Shown here: in pieces, positions 25,385 through 34,485 of the stretch
Numbering within the stretch: position 1 is the first letter of the stretch
Layout of the letters: the number at the start of each line of letters is the position of its first letter
Source: G958296245 sp963664035
Lineage (GTDB): Bacteria; Chloroflexota; Dehalococcoidia; Lucifugimonadales; G958296245
Assembly: GCA_963664035.2 (NCBI GenBank)
Contig: OY760867.2
Coordinates: 2,852,001-2,916,000 of the forward strand
Reading direction: 5' to 3'
DNA: 64,000 bases
Program-made: the position numbers and the translations under genes
The notes under the pieces: model-generated
Seen by the model: the letters and a program-made list of their open reading frames with translations, nothing else
The model's database searches: none
Told to the model about the DNA's origin: nothing

Positions 25385-27244
25385 ATGACGGATTCAAGAT
25401 TTGAGCCAGGGACATTCGTTCGGCACGACAGCTTTGGCGTCGGCAGAGTAACAGCGCGAGACGATTCCGGTGGAATAACGGTTGACTTTAGGACCGGGGA
25501 GAGCCGTCAGATGAGCGCCACCGTGGCTCGCAATCTGAAGATGCTCCCGCACAACGGGCTTGAAGCGCTGATTGGGAGCAGCCCGGAAGAAGTACGATCC
25601 TGGATCAATAGTGCATCCCTGAAACTTCTTGCCGCAACCCTGATAGATATTGGTGGTACGGCCAGGAATAGCGCAATCATAGAGAAACTCGAGAGTCTAG
25701 TCATCGAGAATGGCTTCAAGTGGCCCTCCTGGTGGGAACGTGTAAGATCGGCGGCTGATGCTTCCATCCATTTCAATGCTATCAAGAACAAGCGCAACGC
25801 AATCACCGGAATCACTCTCGCGTCTGGTGTAGACGTCGCCGATGTCCCCGCAGAACCCCTGCCAGAGAAACCGAAGGCAGTCAGGTCTTCGAAGAAGAAA
25901 GCACCTTCAAAACGTGAGTGGAAGGATTGGTTCCTGAGCGAGACAGAAGAACCAGCACCGGGGCGTTGGCCGAATAGTAAGGTGTTTAGCGATCTCGACA
26001 AATGGTCTGCTATAGAGGTCGAGCAGGCCCTGACGCGAACGATATGGGCCGTTCGGGAGTTCCTAACCTCGGGAAGCACACCTGAGAAAGCAGGCACGGC
26101 TTGGCTGAATGCGATGAGCCAGGTGTCCTTGAGATGGCGCGACTGTATGGAGTCTGACCGTAGTAATGATTTGGCTGTGCAGACTGGCGAACTGCTTCCG
26201 CCGTTAGCTAAAGTTTCTGAAGATATGGATGGGTCGGATCTTATATTAGGAGCCTTGGCTGGGCAACCTGACCAATGGCGAAGCGGATTCGCAGCGGGAA
26301 TATGGTCGGCCTTTCAAGACTCCAGCGGCCCTGTACGTGACCTGCTCAAGACAGCACATGGGCAACTTGGACGACGGAAGCAGGCAGCCCTGATAGAAGA
26401 GGTTTCTATCGCCGCTTTGAGGGCAGCTGATTCGACCCATCGGAATACCCAATTGGACAATCTGCTTGGCGACGTGCACGTGCTATCTGCCAACGAGCGA
26501 ATTCGGATCATACACAGCCTGATCATTCGCTCCGCGGCCGGCGATGTATCCAAAGAAAGGACCATGGACTATCTTGCTGAGAGTCGACACGCTGCCAAGG
26601 CCAACGACCGGAGTGTTTGGTTGCCCCTATTGGTCTTTGCGACTCTGTTGATTGCAGATGGCACAAATCAGGTCGTGGACAAAGCATCTACGGAACTGGT
26701 GAATGTTCTCGCATCGCCGGAGCAGTACGGAGCCTCAACACAAGCTCTCTTCCAGGGACTTAGGGCCCACTTCCGGGAACTTAGTACCAATAACGAGAAT
26801 CTGCTGGATGATGTGAGAGAGTCCGAACGCCGGAAATACGATGCCTTGTCTGAGCAAGTACGGCAGAAGGAAGACCGCCTTGCAGCCTTTCGTGCCCAAA
26901 TGGAATCAGGGCGCGAGGAATCCAGACTTGAAGTGCGCCAGGATATGCTTCTGGCCATAGGTGATATCCTCCAACGGGCTAATCGCCCCGATAGGAGCGC
27001 GGAGGACAGGCTGCAAGACGTGATAGCAACTCTCCCCACCGCCTTGCAAGCAGGTGGGGCGGAGGCTTTGGGTACAGTTGGCGATATCGTGCAATACGAC
27101 CCAAGGTTGCACCATTCGGCGGTGGCGATTTCCAGGGGAACCAAAGTGCTTTTATCGGCGCCGGGCGTGGTGGTTCGTAGCAGAACGTTAAGTGACCGGG
27201 TGATTCTCAAGGCTAGCGTGATTCAAGAGTCAGAGGTTAATTGA
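25385..27244 (+). CDS. Large protein with Tudor-like N-terminus and GrpE-like C-terminus
   Basis: A 619-residue protein in DNA of visibly lower G+C than its neighbours. Residues ~6-50 (FEPGTFVRHDSFGVGRV... ITVDF) resemble the Tudor-like/RNA-polymerase-contact modules of PcrA tails and large GreA-like proteins. Next comes a helical part with WPSWWERVRSAA and a Lys/Arg-rich linker (~165-185), then a long helical region. From ~470 a charged coiled coil (ERRKYDALSEQVRQKEDRLA) leads into a segment that reads like the GrpE head (VGDIVQYDPRLHHSAVAIS ... SDRVILKASVIQ). The next gene encodes an Hsp70-like protein, overlapping by one base (TGATG), which supports a nucleotide-exchange or regulatory partnership. 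Start: ATG 25385; GTG 25358 is an alternative. Domain calls are by eye. Confidence 0.65.
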   Translation: MTDSRFEPGTFVRHDSFGVGRVTARDDSGGITVDFRTGESRQMSATVARNLKMLPHNGLEALIGSSPEEVRSWINSASLKLLAATLIDIGGTARNSAIIEKLESLVIENGFKWPSWWERVRSAADASIHFNAIKNKRNAITGITLASGVDVADVPAEPLPEKPKAVRSSKKKAPSKREWKDWFLSETEEPAPGRWPNSKVFSDLDKWSAIEVEQALTRTIWAVREFLTSGSTPEKAGTAWLNAMSQVSLRWRDCMESDRSNDLAVQTGELLPPLAKVSEDMDGSDLILGALAGQPDQWRSGFAAGIWSAFQDSSGPVRDLLKTAHGQLGRRKQAALIEEVSIAALRAADSTHRNTQLDNLLGDVHVLSANERIRIIHSLIIRSAAGDVSKERTMDYLAESRHAAKANDRSVWLPLLVFATLLIADGTNQVVDKASTELVNVLASPEQYGASTQALFQGLRAHFRELSTNNENLLDDVRESERRKYDALSEQVRQKEDRLAAFRAQMESGREESRLEVRQDMLLAIGDILQRANRPDRSAEDRLQDVIATLPTALQAGGAEALGTVGDIVQYDPRLHHSAVAISRGTKVLLSAPGVVVRSRTLSDRVILKASVIQESEVN

Positions 27245-28992
27245 TGGACATCGTCGGCATAGACTTCGGCACAACCAATGTTCGTGTTTCCATATGGGAC
27301 TCCGAACGGGACCTCCCGCCCCAGCCACAAGAAATAGGCGCTGATGGAATCACCACCATGCCTGCGGTAGTCGCCTTGCGACGCCAGCCAGGCGGTGAAG
27401 TCTCGGTTATTGTGGGTGAGGAAGCGGATTCCGAGATAGACGATCCCAACGAAATCTTAGTGATTCGAAATATCAAACGATATGCCTTATCTGACGATGC
27501 CTACGTCAATTGGCATCTGGAGGCTAGGAGCGCACAGATGGAATCCCCCAAGTGGCCACCCACATGGTGGAACCCTCAAAAGCGCTGTGTTCAAGTGTGG
27601 GGACAAGAATTTCCTGTTTGGGATCTGATAGGTCACATCCTAGAAGAGGCGCTCGATAGGGCCGGTGTAGGCGAAGGTGCCGAATGGCGAGCAGGCTGTC
27701 CGGTACATGCGGGCTTCAGCTACCGTGCAGAATTGACCCGCGTGCTGCAACAAATAATGGGCACAGGCAATGTCAATTGGGTTGCCGAGGAGCCGATCCT
27801 GTTCTTGCTTCTTGTCAATCGGCTTGGCGATCTAGACGGCGCGCCACTCAAGGGTTCTTATCTGGTTTATGACCTCGGGGGTGGGTCTTTCGACTGTGCG
27901 TTGGTAGAGTTACGGGGAGACAACTACCACATGACTGTCCACGGGGCCGACGGCCATCCGTTGTTGGGAGGCTCCGACATTGACAACATGCTCATAGCGA
28001 AATTGGGCTATGATGGACAACCGGATTTGCTGCGGAAGGCCAAGGAGCGACTCAGTCCCGAGAATCCATCCGAAACTTTGGCCAACGGTACCGTTGTTAC
28101 TATTCAGGATCTCAAATCCACATTGAGGGATGGCAAGTTTGTTGACAGATCTCGCAATAGTATATGGGACGCATACCTCGGCGCAAAGCTGCTGTGGAAA
28201 CGCAGCGACGGCGAAGACGATCCTCCTATCGGCGAAGTGATCACTCGAGACAACGAGACTGGTGCGGTGCGCTTCGTTTGGCAGTCAACTTGGGATGACT
28301 TGGCTAAGGATGTCGATGGAATAATTCTGTTCGGTGGGCCTACCAAGTCACAGTATTTCTACGAACATCTGTCGAGGATATTTGGAACACAGAAGGTAAA
28401 GCGCGCCTCAGAACTACTACCCGTATTGATCGGGTTGCCTGACTTGGAATTAGTAGGGATCAGCATGGGTGCCTGCTATAGTTATGAGACCCCATATTCG
28501 CCCATGTATGTTAATCGGTTGCCTGCACGGGTGACGTTGGAGAACCTTCAATCGGGCGACCATGTAGAGTACGCGCCTTTCGAGAACCTTACTCCCACCT
28601 TCAAGCCATTCGATGCATTCGTTTCACAGGAACTGCCACCGCAACCGCCCCTGGTTCAGTGTAGTACGTACGGCGAAACAGTCCGGCTAACGATAACTCT
28701 TCCGAATGGTGAGGTCAAATGCCGAACCTTTATAGATAAACATATAAACCGTGATTTGATGGAATACACCTTAAAGCTAGTGATTGATCGGTTCGGAAGA
28801 GTTGGTATAGAGCAGGCATCGGAAAAGATGGATCCGAAGAAGTTCACGATATTCAACAACCCACCATGGCAGACCGAACAACAACTCAGAGCCCTTCAGA
28901 ATCTGATTAGGCAACAACAGAGATACGAAGAGCGCCAACAGATTAGAGGAGCTTTCTACATCAATCAGCTTCCGTGGGAATACCCGACCTAG
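27244..28992 (+). CDS. Divergent Hsp70/DnaK-like ATPase
   Basis: A 582-residue actin-fold ATPase. The phosphate-1 motif VGIDFGTTNVRVSIW is at the N-terminus, phosphate-2 YLVYDLGGGSFDCALVEL at ~210, and the adenosine motif IILFGGPTKSQYF near ~360. The C-terminal ~180 residues contain a beta-rich stretch ending LKLVIDRFGRVGIEQASEK that resembles the end of the DnaK peptide-binding domain. The helical lid is short or missing, and no EEVD-type tail is present. The protein is diverged from housekeeping DnaK in the region between the phosphate motifs (Trp-rich KWPPTWWNP segment). Translation is coupled to the upstream GrpE-like gene. No J-domain gene is adjacent. A specialised chaperone or defence/stress role is possible; the function is unknown. 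Confidence 0.75.
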   Translation: MDIVGIDFGTTNVRVSIWDSERDLPPQPQEIGADGITTMPAVVALRRQPGGEVSVIVGEEADSEIDDPNEILVIRNIKRYALSDDAYVNWHLEARSAQMESPKWPPTWWNPQKRCVQVWGQEFPVWDLIGHILEEALDRAGVGEGAEWRAGCPVHAGFSYRAELTRVLQQIMGTGNVNWVAEEPILFLLLVNRLGDLDGAPLKGSYLVYDLGGGSFDCALVELRGDNYHMTVHGADGHPLLGGSDIDNMLIAKLGYDGQPDLLRKAKERLSPENPSETLANGTVVTIQDLKSTLRDGKFVDRSRNSIWDAYLGAKLLWKRSDGEDDPPIGEVITRDNETGAVRFVWQSTWDDLAKDVDGIILFGGPTKSQYFYEHLSRIFGTQKVKRASELLPVLIGLPDLELVGISMGACYSYETPYSPMYVNRLPARVTLENLQSGDHVEYAPFENLTPTFKPFDAFVSQELPPQPPLVQCSTYGETVRLTITLPNGEVKCRTFIDKHINRDLMEYTLKLVIDRFGRVGIEQASEKMDPKKFTIFNNPPWQTEQQLRALQNLIRQQQRYEERQQIRGAFYINQLPWEYPT

Positions 28993-29001
28993 GCGGCAGC
29001 C

Positions 29002-29235
29002 CTAGCGGTCCCATGAGGCTCGCTCCTCTGCCAGGTAGGCCCGCACCTCTTCCGCTGTCTGGAACAGTCGGCGCTCCGGGCCGCCGTTGAGGATTTCCAT
29101 GATCGGACGCCTCGACGACGCCGGCGATTGGCTGACGACCACGTCAACGGACTCCCCCACAGGGAGTTCATCGTCCACGATCTCTATCTTGCCTCCTGGC
29201 AGTACGGTCGTCCTGACGTGCAGCGCTTTCTGCAT
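29002..29235 (-). CDS. Small antitoxin-like protein, no toxin partner visible
   Basis: A 77-residue protein beginning MQKALHVRTTVLPGGKIEIVDDELPVGESVDVVV, a beta-strand pattern like AbrB/VapB-type antitoxins, and ending FQTAEEVRAYLAEERASWDR. Similar small proteins, often followed by a PIN toxin, are common in Cyanobacteria and Chloroflexota; that is from memory. Here the downstream side is the convergent end of the Hsp70-like gene and no toxin gene follows. AAGGAG eight bases before 29235 selects this start over the longer frame at 29301. Confidence 0.65.
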   Translation of the reverse strand: MQKALHVRTTVLPGGKIEIVDDELPVGESVDVVVSQSPASSRRPIMEILNGGPERRLFQTAEEVRAYLAEERASWDR

Positions 29236-29322
29236 GGTCTGTAGCTCCTTCAAGTAGATCGCCTTTCGTTCACCAATCCAACTTCGGAAGCTGTCGGTCA
29301 TTTGTGCCCTTTCTGATGGGGA

Positions 29323-29343
29323 CTTATACCATTGTGTACACTA
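29323..29343 (-). promoter_or_regulatory. Candidate -10 and palindromic operator of the antitoxin-like gene
   Basis: On the minus strand TATAAG is at 29328-29323, and immediately upstream is the 8-bp palindrome GTGTACAC (29334-29341). This would suit autoregulation by the small antitoxin-like protein. The evidence is only positional. Confidence 0.3.
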
Positions 29344-29388
29344 ACCTACTCTTGAGACAGACGGCCCGCGACAACGCGAGTTCCAGAC

Positions 29389-30360
29389 CTAGCCCAGCGC
29401 CCGTCTAACCGCTGCTATGACGTCGTCCTCGTCCGGCAGCACGGCGCGGTTGAGCCGCCTGGCGTGGGGCACCGGGACGCCGGGGTTGGCGACGCGCTGT
29501 ATGGGGGCCTTGAGGTGGGCGACGGCGTCGCTGCCCGCGACCATCGCCGCTATCTCGCCGCCGAAGCCGCCGCGACGGACGGCCTCGTGGACTATGACCA
29601 GCCGCCCCGTCTTGCGGACGGACCGGAGCACGCAGTCCGCGTCGAACGGCACGAGCGTCCTCGGGTCTATGACCTCGACGGAGACGCCCTCGCCGGCGAG
29701 CTTCGAGGCCGCCGCCTCCGCAACGGGAACCATCGCCAGCCAGGCCACGACCGTCACGTCCGTCCCCTCCCGCAGGACCGACGCCTGGCCCAAGGGTATG
29801 CCCTCATGCCCTTCCGGGACGGGGCCGGCGGCGCCGTACAGGTCCTCGTGCTCGACGTAGAGCACCGGGTCCGGGTCGCGTATCGACGTTATCATCAGCG
29901 CCTTGGCGTCGGCGGGGGTCGAGGGCGTGACGACCTTGAAGCCGGGTATGTGCGTGAACCACGCCTCCAGCGCCTGGCTCATGTAGGCGTTGCCGTGCAT
30001 CATGTGCGGCGACCGGACGACCATCGGGACCGACATGGCGCCGTCGTGTACGTATCGCGCCTTGGCCGCCGTGTTGACGAGCTGGTCCATCGCCACCGTG
30101 ATGAGGCCGGTGAACTGCATCTCGATCACCGGGCGCAGGCCCATGAGCGCCGCGCCAACGGCCATGCCCGCGAATCCGGACTCCGAGATGGGCGTGTCCA
30201 TTACCCTGTCCGGGCCGAACTCCTCCAGCATCCCCTTCGTCACGCCGAGGATGCCGCCGTAGTAGGCTACGTCCTCCCCGAAGATGTGTACCGTCTCATC
30301 CCGGCGCATCTCCTGTACGAGCGCCTCGCGTATGGCTTCCCTCAGCTCCAGGTTCCTCAC
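29389..30360 (-). CDS. 2-oxoacid dehydrogenase E1 component, beta subunit
   Basis: A 323-residue E1 beta of the pyruvate/acetoin/branched-chain 2-oxoacid dehydrogenase type. It has EDVAYYGGILGVTKGMLEEFGPDRVMDTPISESGFAGMAVGAA with the TPP-contact Glu, VVRSPHMMHGNAYMSQ, and DPRTLVPFD. It uses the GTG at 30358-30360, which overlaps the alpha-subunit stop (GTGA); the longer frame upstream is non-homologous. With the alpha subunit it decarboxylates a 2-oxo acid and passes the acyl group to an E2 lipoyl protein. No E2 or E3 gene is in the window, so the substrate (pyruvate, acetoin or a branched-chain oxo acid) stays open. Confidence 0.9.
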   Translation of the reverse strand: MRNLELREAIREALVQEMRRDETVHIFGEDVAYYGGILGVTKGMLEEFGPDRVMDTPISESGFAGMAVGAALMGLRPVIEMQFTGLITVAMDQLVNTAAKARYVHDGAMSVPMVVRSPHMMHGNAYMSQALEAWFTHIPGFKVVTPSTPADAKALMITSIRDPDPVLYVEHEDLYGAAGPVPEGHEGIPLGQASVLREGTDVTVVAWLAMVPVAEAAASKLAGEGVSVEVIDPRTLVPFDADCVLRSVRKTGRLVIVHEAVRRGGFGGEIAAMVAGSDAVAHLKAPIQRVANPGVPVPHARRLNRAVLPDEDDVIAAVRRALG

Positions 30361-31358
30361 GTTCCCATCGCCTCCAGCGGCTCCTCGTAGACGTTCGCCA
30401 GCGCCGTGCTGTTGTCCGCGAACGGGGTGGCGACGCACTTCTCGAAGGAGGTATCGATCTCCTCCAGGATGGAGTCCTCGACGGCCCTTGCCGTTGCGGC
30501 GTCCTGGTAGCCCATCTCCTCGAGACTTCCCCCCAGTATCGTGATCGGGTCTCGACTCTTCCAGTGGGCGACCTCGTCGGGCGGCCTGGAGTCCTCGAGC
30601 ATCAGCGGGTAGTGGCTCAGGAAGCGGTAGGTCTTGCACTCCAGCAGCGTCGGCCCCTCTCCGGCGCGCGCCCTGTCCACTGCCTTCTGCGTCGCGTCGT
30701 ACACCGCCAGCACGTCCTGGCCGTCGACGATCTCGCCGGGCATGGCGTACGAGGCGGCGCGGGAGGCGATGTCCTCCACCGGCTGGCCCACCGTCCCGGG
30801 GACGGTCTGGAAGTAGAGGTTGTTCTCGCAGACGAAGACGACCGGGACCTTCAGCAGCGCGGCGAGGTTCAGTCCTTCGTGGAAGTCGCCGCGCGCCGCC
30901 GCGCCGTCGCCGAAGAAGCAGACCATCACGTCGTCCGTCTTCTTCATCTTCATCGCCCAGCCGACGCCCACGGACTCCGGTATCTGCGCGCCCACCATGG
31001 CCGTGCCCGCCAGGATGCCGAGCTCAGGGTAGCCGCTGTGGTGGAAGGACTCCTTGCCGGCGTTGATGCTTCCGGCGTTGCCCATGATGGCGTTGAACAT
31101 CTGGAGCACGCTGACGCCCCTTGTCCAAAAAGCCTCCGTCGTCCTGAGCGACGGCAGCACCCAGTCGCTGGGGCGCAGCCCGTAGCAGGCCCCCACCCCG
31201 ACGGCCTCCTGCCCGGCGCTCGGGTGCAGCCCCACGGGCAGGCGCTTCTCCCAGGCGAGCTCCAGGGCGCGCTCGGTGAACCGGCGGCCCAGGAGCATGA
31301 TCCGGTACATCTCCCGCAGGTCCTCCACGGTCAGGCTGTCGCGCGGCATCGTCGTCAT
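30357..31358 (-). CDS. 2-oxoacid dehydrogenase E1 component, alpha subunit
   Basis: A 333-residue E1 alpha subunit. The thiamine diphosphate motif is intact: GDGAAARGDFHEGLNLAALLKVPVVFVCENN. Other family segments are RRFTERALEL, HPSAGQEAVGVG and YRFLSHYPLMLED. The length and the separate beta gene match PdhA/AcoA-type heterotetramers. The closest reading from motif style is pyruvate or acetoin dehydrogenase. The start is the ATG at 31358. It follows an SDR gene by 22 bases on the same strand, so the SDR, E1 alpha and E1 beta genes are probably one transcript. Confidence 0.9.
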   Translation of the reverse strand: MTTMPRDSLTVEDLREMYRIMLLGRRFTERALELAWEKRLPVGLHPSAGQEAVGVGACYGLRPSDWVLPSLRTTEAFWTRGVSVLQMFNAIMGNAGSINAGKESFHHSGYPELGILAGTAMVGAQIPESVGVGWAMKMKKTDDVMVCFFGDGAAARGDFHEGLNLAALLKVPVVFVCENNLYFQTVPGTVGQPVEDIASRAASYAMPGEIVDGQDVLAVYDATQKAVDRARAGEGPTLLECKTYRFLSHYPLMLEDSRPPDEVAHWKSRDPITILGGSLEEMGYQDAATARAVEDSILEEIDTSFEKCVATPFADNSTALANVYEEPLEAMGT

Positions 31359-31380
31359 AGCTGGCTGTTCCCTCGTGGCT

Positions 31381-32136
31381 TCAGTATGTGGCCCGCCCGC
31401 CGGTGACGTCGAAGACGGCGCCGGTCGAAAAGGAGCACTCCCTCGACGAGAGCCATGCGATCAGCGCGGCCATCTCCTCCACCGTCCCGGTCCGCCCCAT
31501 CGGGATCCTCTGGACCATGTAGTCGAGCTCCCGCTGCTCCAGCTCCCGGTTAGGCCGCGTCATGACGACGGCGGGCGTGATGCAGTTTACCCTTATGCCG
31601 GTGTGGGCGAGCTCCTTGCCGACGGACTTGGTAAGCCCGATGACGGCCGCCTTGGAGGCGGAGTACGGGACTCGCTGCGGGTTCCCCTCCTTGCCGGCGA
31701 CCGACGCGACGTTGACGATGCGCCCGTAGTCCTGCTCCATCATCCGCGCCGCAGCCGACCGCGTGAAGTGGAAGGCGCCCATGAAGTTGTTGCGGAAGGA
31801 TACGTCCAGGGCGTCGGCGGGCAGCTCCCATATGTTGCCGTAGTCGTACGTGCCGCCGCCGCCCGCGTTGTTGACCAGGACGTCAACGCGGCCCCAGGCT
31901 TCCACGGTCGCCTCGACCGCGGCCGCCGCCGCCGCCGGGTCGCCCACGTCGCCGACCACGAGCCTGGCGTCTACGCCCGCCTCGCCGAGGCGGGCCAGCG
32001 CGGTGTCTCCTCTCTCCCGGTGGAAGTCGACCACCGTGATGGAAGCGCCCTCGCCGCCGAGGCGTTCGGCGGCGGCGAACCCTATCTCCCCGCCGGCGCC
32101 GGTGATGATCGCGGCCTGTCCGTCGAATCGACCCAC
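31381..32136 (-). CDS. Short-chain dehydrogenase/reductase
   Basis: A 251-residue classical SDR: cofactor motif ITGAGGEIGFAAAE, DVLVNNAGGGG, catalytic Ser in NVASVAGKEG, Tyr-Lys in PYSASKAA, C-terminal GAVFDVTGG. The start is the GTG at 32136 with GGAGGAG directly upstream; a longer frame to 32274 would include repeat DNA. Likely an alcohol/ketone dehydrogenase feeding the E1 complex encoded next, but the substrate is unknown. Confidence 0.87.
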   Translation of the reverse strand: MGRFDGQAAIITGAGGEIGFAAAERLGGEGASITVVDFHRERGDTALARLGEAGVDARLVVGDVGDPAAAAAAVEATVEAWGRVDVLVNNAGGGGTYDYGNIWELPADALDVSFRNNFMGAFHFTRSAAARMMEQDYGRIVNVASVAGKEGNPQRVPYSASKAAVIGLTKSVGKELAHTGIRVNCITPAVVMTRPNRELEQRELDYMVQRIPMGRTGTVEEMAALIAWLSSRECSFSTGAVFDVTGGRATY

Positions 32137-32248
32137 TGCTCCTCCACCCCGCGGGCATGGTTGAACAGCCGCAATCGTAGCACTTCGGCGACACACTGTA
32201 CACGGCAGGGAAGGGACAGGACGACGTGGATGGGCAGGATAGACATGA

Positions 32249-32280
32249 TGGGAGGGCAGCCACAAGGGCTGCACCCTACG
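32249..32280. repeat. Fragment of the dispersed MITE-like element, reverse orientation
   Basis: The core gggcagccacaagggctgca plus ccctacg is the reverse complement of the right half of the element at 48947-49476. It lies between the SDR gene and the NHL gene, in a 171-base gap with nothing else recognisable. Confidence 0.7.
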
Positions 32281-32307
32281 AGAAACAGCCCCTACGGGTG
32301 ATGGCCG

Positions 32308-34440
32308 TTAGAGTTTCACTGCCCTGACGCGGTTGTTGTAGTGGTCGCTGATTAGCAGGACGTCCTGGCCGTAGAGGGCGAGGCCGTGGGGCTCGTTGAG
32401 CTTCGCGTCGGTTGCCGGGCCTCCGTCGCCGCCGTCCCCAGTCAATTCGCATCCGGCGACTGTCCGGAGCGCGCCGTCCTCGGCGATGGTCCGCACGCGG
32501 TTGTTGCGCGAGTCGGAGAAGTAGACCGCGCCATCCGGCGTGACCGCGACTCCCAGGGGCTTGAACAGCTTCGCTTCCAGGGCGGGCGTGCCGTCGGGGG
32601 AGTATCCCGGCTCGCCCGTGCCGGCGACGGTCGTGATGGCGCCGGCCGCATCCACCTTGCGGACGACGTGCTGTGTTAGGTCGGCGAAGTAGAGGTTGCC
32701 GTCCTGGTCGAATGCAATTGCCGACGGGCCGCCGATGCGCGCCTCCGTTGCCGGGCCGCCGTCGCCAGAGTAGCCGGCCTGGCCTGTGCCCGCGAACGTC
32801 TCGATGCGGCCCGTCGCAGGGTCGACGACCCGCAGGCGCCCGGCCACGTCGCCTACGTATATCCTGCCGTCGGGTCCGCAGGCGACGGAGTGCGCCGTGG
32901 TGAGGCTCGCGGCAAGGGCTGGCCCGCCGTCGCCGCGGTCGCCGCCGTCGCCGCCGACGCCGGCCAGCGCGTGGATAGTCCCGTCATGCTCGACGCGCCG
33001 CACCTGGCCGTTGAGCGTGTCCGCGACCAGCAGGCGGCCCTCCGGGTCTACCGCGACGTCGTATGGGTTGAGGAAGTATGCCTCGGTCGCGGGCCCGCCG
33101 TTGCCGCCGAACCCGCGGCCGCCGCTACCGGCGACCGTCGTGATGACGCCCGTCTCGGCGTCCACCCGCCGCACGCGGTCGCTCTGCATGTCCGCGATAT
33201 AGACGGCGCCGTCGGGGCCCACGGCAAGGCCGCGGGGGTTGCTGACGAACGCCTCCGTGGCGGGGCCGCCGTCGTGGATGCTGACGCCGCCCGCGACGGT
33301 GGTCACTATGCCCGTCTCGGGGTCGATGCTGCGCAGCCGGCCGGAGCTGTCGCTATAGAAGACGGTGCCGTCCGGGTCGGCCCAGATGCCGACCTCTATG
33401 GCGTTCGCCATCGTCTCGGTCGCGGGCACGCCGTCCTCGCCCCAACCCGGGATGCCCGTGCCGGCGATTGTGGTGACGATGCCGGTGCGTCCGTCGACCT
33501 TGCGGAGCCTGTTCCCGCGCGCCTCGCCGACGTAGACGTTGTCGAAGCGGTCTATGTGGATGGAGTCGGGCGTATCGGTCGCGGCCTCGGTCGCGGGCCC
33601 GCCGTCGCCGTACGATGCGCTCGCGCCGGTGCCGAAGAAGGTCGTGATGACGCCGGAGCGCATGTCGATCTTGCGGATGCGGTTGTTGCCGTTGTCGCAG
33701 ACGTAGAGGTCGCCCTTCGAGTCGAAGGCGATGTGCTCCGGCAGGCTCAGCGCCGCCTCCTTCGCCGGGCCGCCGTCGCCGTGGTAGCCGTGGAAGCTGT
33801 GGCCGGCGCCTGTGTACGGGCGGCTGTCGCCGTCCTCCAGCAGGTAGTTGCGGGTGGGCTGGCCGGCGATGGTCTCGACGATGCCGGTCTTGGCGTCGAC
33901 GCGCGTCACCTTGCTGTCCCACTTGTGGCAGACGAAGATGTTCCCGTCGTCGTCCACGGCGACGCCGCACGTCGTGTCGAACTCGGACTCCAGGGCTGGC
34001 AGGCCCTCGCCGCCGCGCCCCACCCTGTCCGAGCCGACGACCCTGGTTATGACGCCGGTCTCGTAGTCGATGCGGCGCACCGTGTTCGGGCCCTCGTCCG
34101 GCCCGCGCGCGCCAAGCTCCACGAAGAAGAGGTTGCCGTGCTTGTCCTGCCAGAAGTCGTGGGGCGTGTACACCCGCGCGTCGGCTGCGGGCCCCCCGTC
34201 GCCGGACGTGCCCGGCACGCCGTCGCCGACGAAGTTGTGGAGGATGCCGTCACCGTCGATGCGCCAGATCCGGTGGCTTCGGATGTCGCCGAATACGAGG
34301 TCGCCGTCGGGCCGCCTCACGACGCCGGTAGACCAGCCGATGTCCGCGTCCCTGGCCGGAACGCCGACGCGGTAGCCCGCTCCGGCGACGGTCTCGATGG
34401 CGCCTTCCGGCATCTTGTCCAAAAAGTCTCGTAGCTTCAT
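32308..34440 (-). CDS. NHL-repeat beta-propeller protein
   Basis: A 710-residue protein built from about a dozen NHL-type repeats. The unit is ~55 residues with conserved GDGGPATEA, a hydrophobic strand such as LAVGPDGAVYIADMQSDRVRRVDAETGVITTVAG, and the N-R-(V/I)-R core. The repeats fill the protein and probably form two propellers. No signal peptide is seen at the N-terminus (MKLRDFLDKMPEGAIETVAG), so it may be cytoplasmic or non-classically placed. Related proteins bind ligands or partners, or act as lactonase/lyase scaffolds; the role is unknown. The high G+C and codon use match the neighbours. Confidence 0.82.
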   Translation of the reverse strand: MKLRDFLDKMPEGAIETVAGAGYRVGVPARDADIGWSTGVVRRPDGDLVFGDIRSHRIWRIDGDGILHNFVGDGVPGTSGDGGPAADARVYTPHDFWQDKHGNLFFVELGARGPDEGPNTVRRIDYETGVITRVVGSDRVGRGGEGLPALESEFDTTCGVAVDDDGNIFVCHKWDSKVTRVDAKTGIVETIAGQPTRNYLLEDGDSRPYTGAGHSFHGYHGDGGPAKEAALSLPEHIAFDSKGDLYVCDNGNNRIRKIDMRSGVITTFFGTGASASYGDGGPATEAATDTPDSIHIDRFDNVYVGEARGNRLRKVDGRTGIVTTIAGTGIPGWGEDGVPATETMANAIEVGIWADPDGTVFYSDSSGRLRSIDPETGIVTTVAGGVSIHDGGPATEAFVSNPRGLAVGPDGAVYIADMQSDRVRRVDAETGVITTVAGSGGRGFGGNGGPATEAYFLNPYDVAVDPEGRLLVADTLNGQVRRVEHDGTIHALAGVGGDGGDRGDGGPALAASLTTAHSVACGPDGRIYVGDVAGRLRVVDPATGRIETFAGTGQAGYSGDGGPATEARIGGPSAIAFDQDGNLYFADLTQHVVRKVDAAGAITTVAGTGEPGYSPDGTPALEAKLFKPLGVAVTPDGAVYFSDSRNNRVRTIAEDGALRTVAGCELTGDGGDGGPATDAKLNEPHGLALYGQDVLLISDHYNNRVRAVKL

Positions 34441-34485
34441 TTTCGTACCTGCCTTCCCCTGCCCCAGAGACTATCACAGCCTGTG

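Noticed and set aside
32890..34434. 514-residue plus-strand frame
   Set aside because: Antisense shadow of the NHL-repeat gene.
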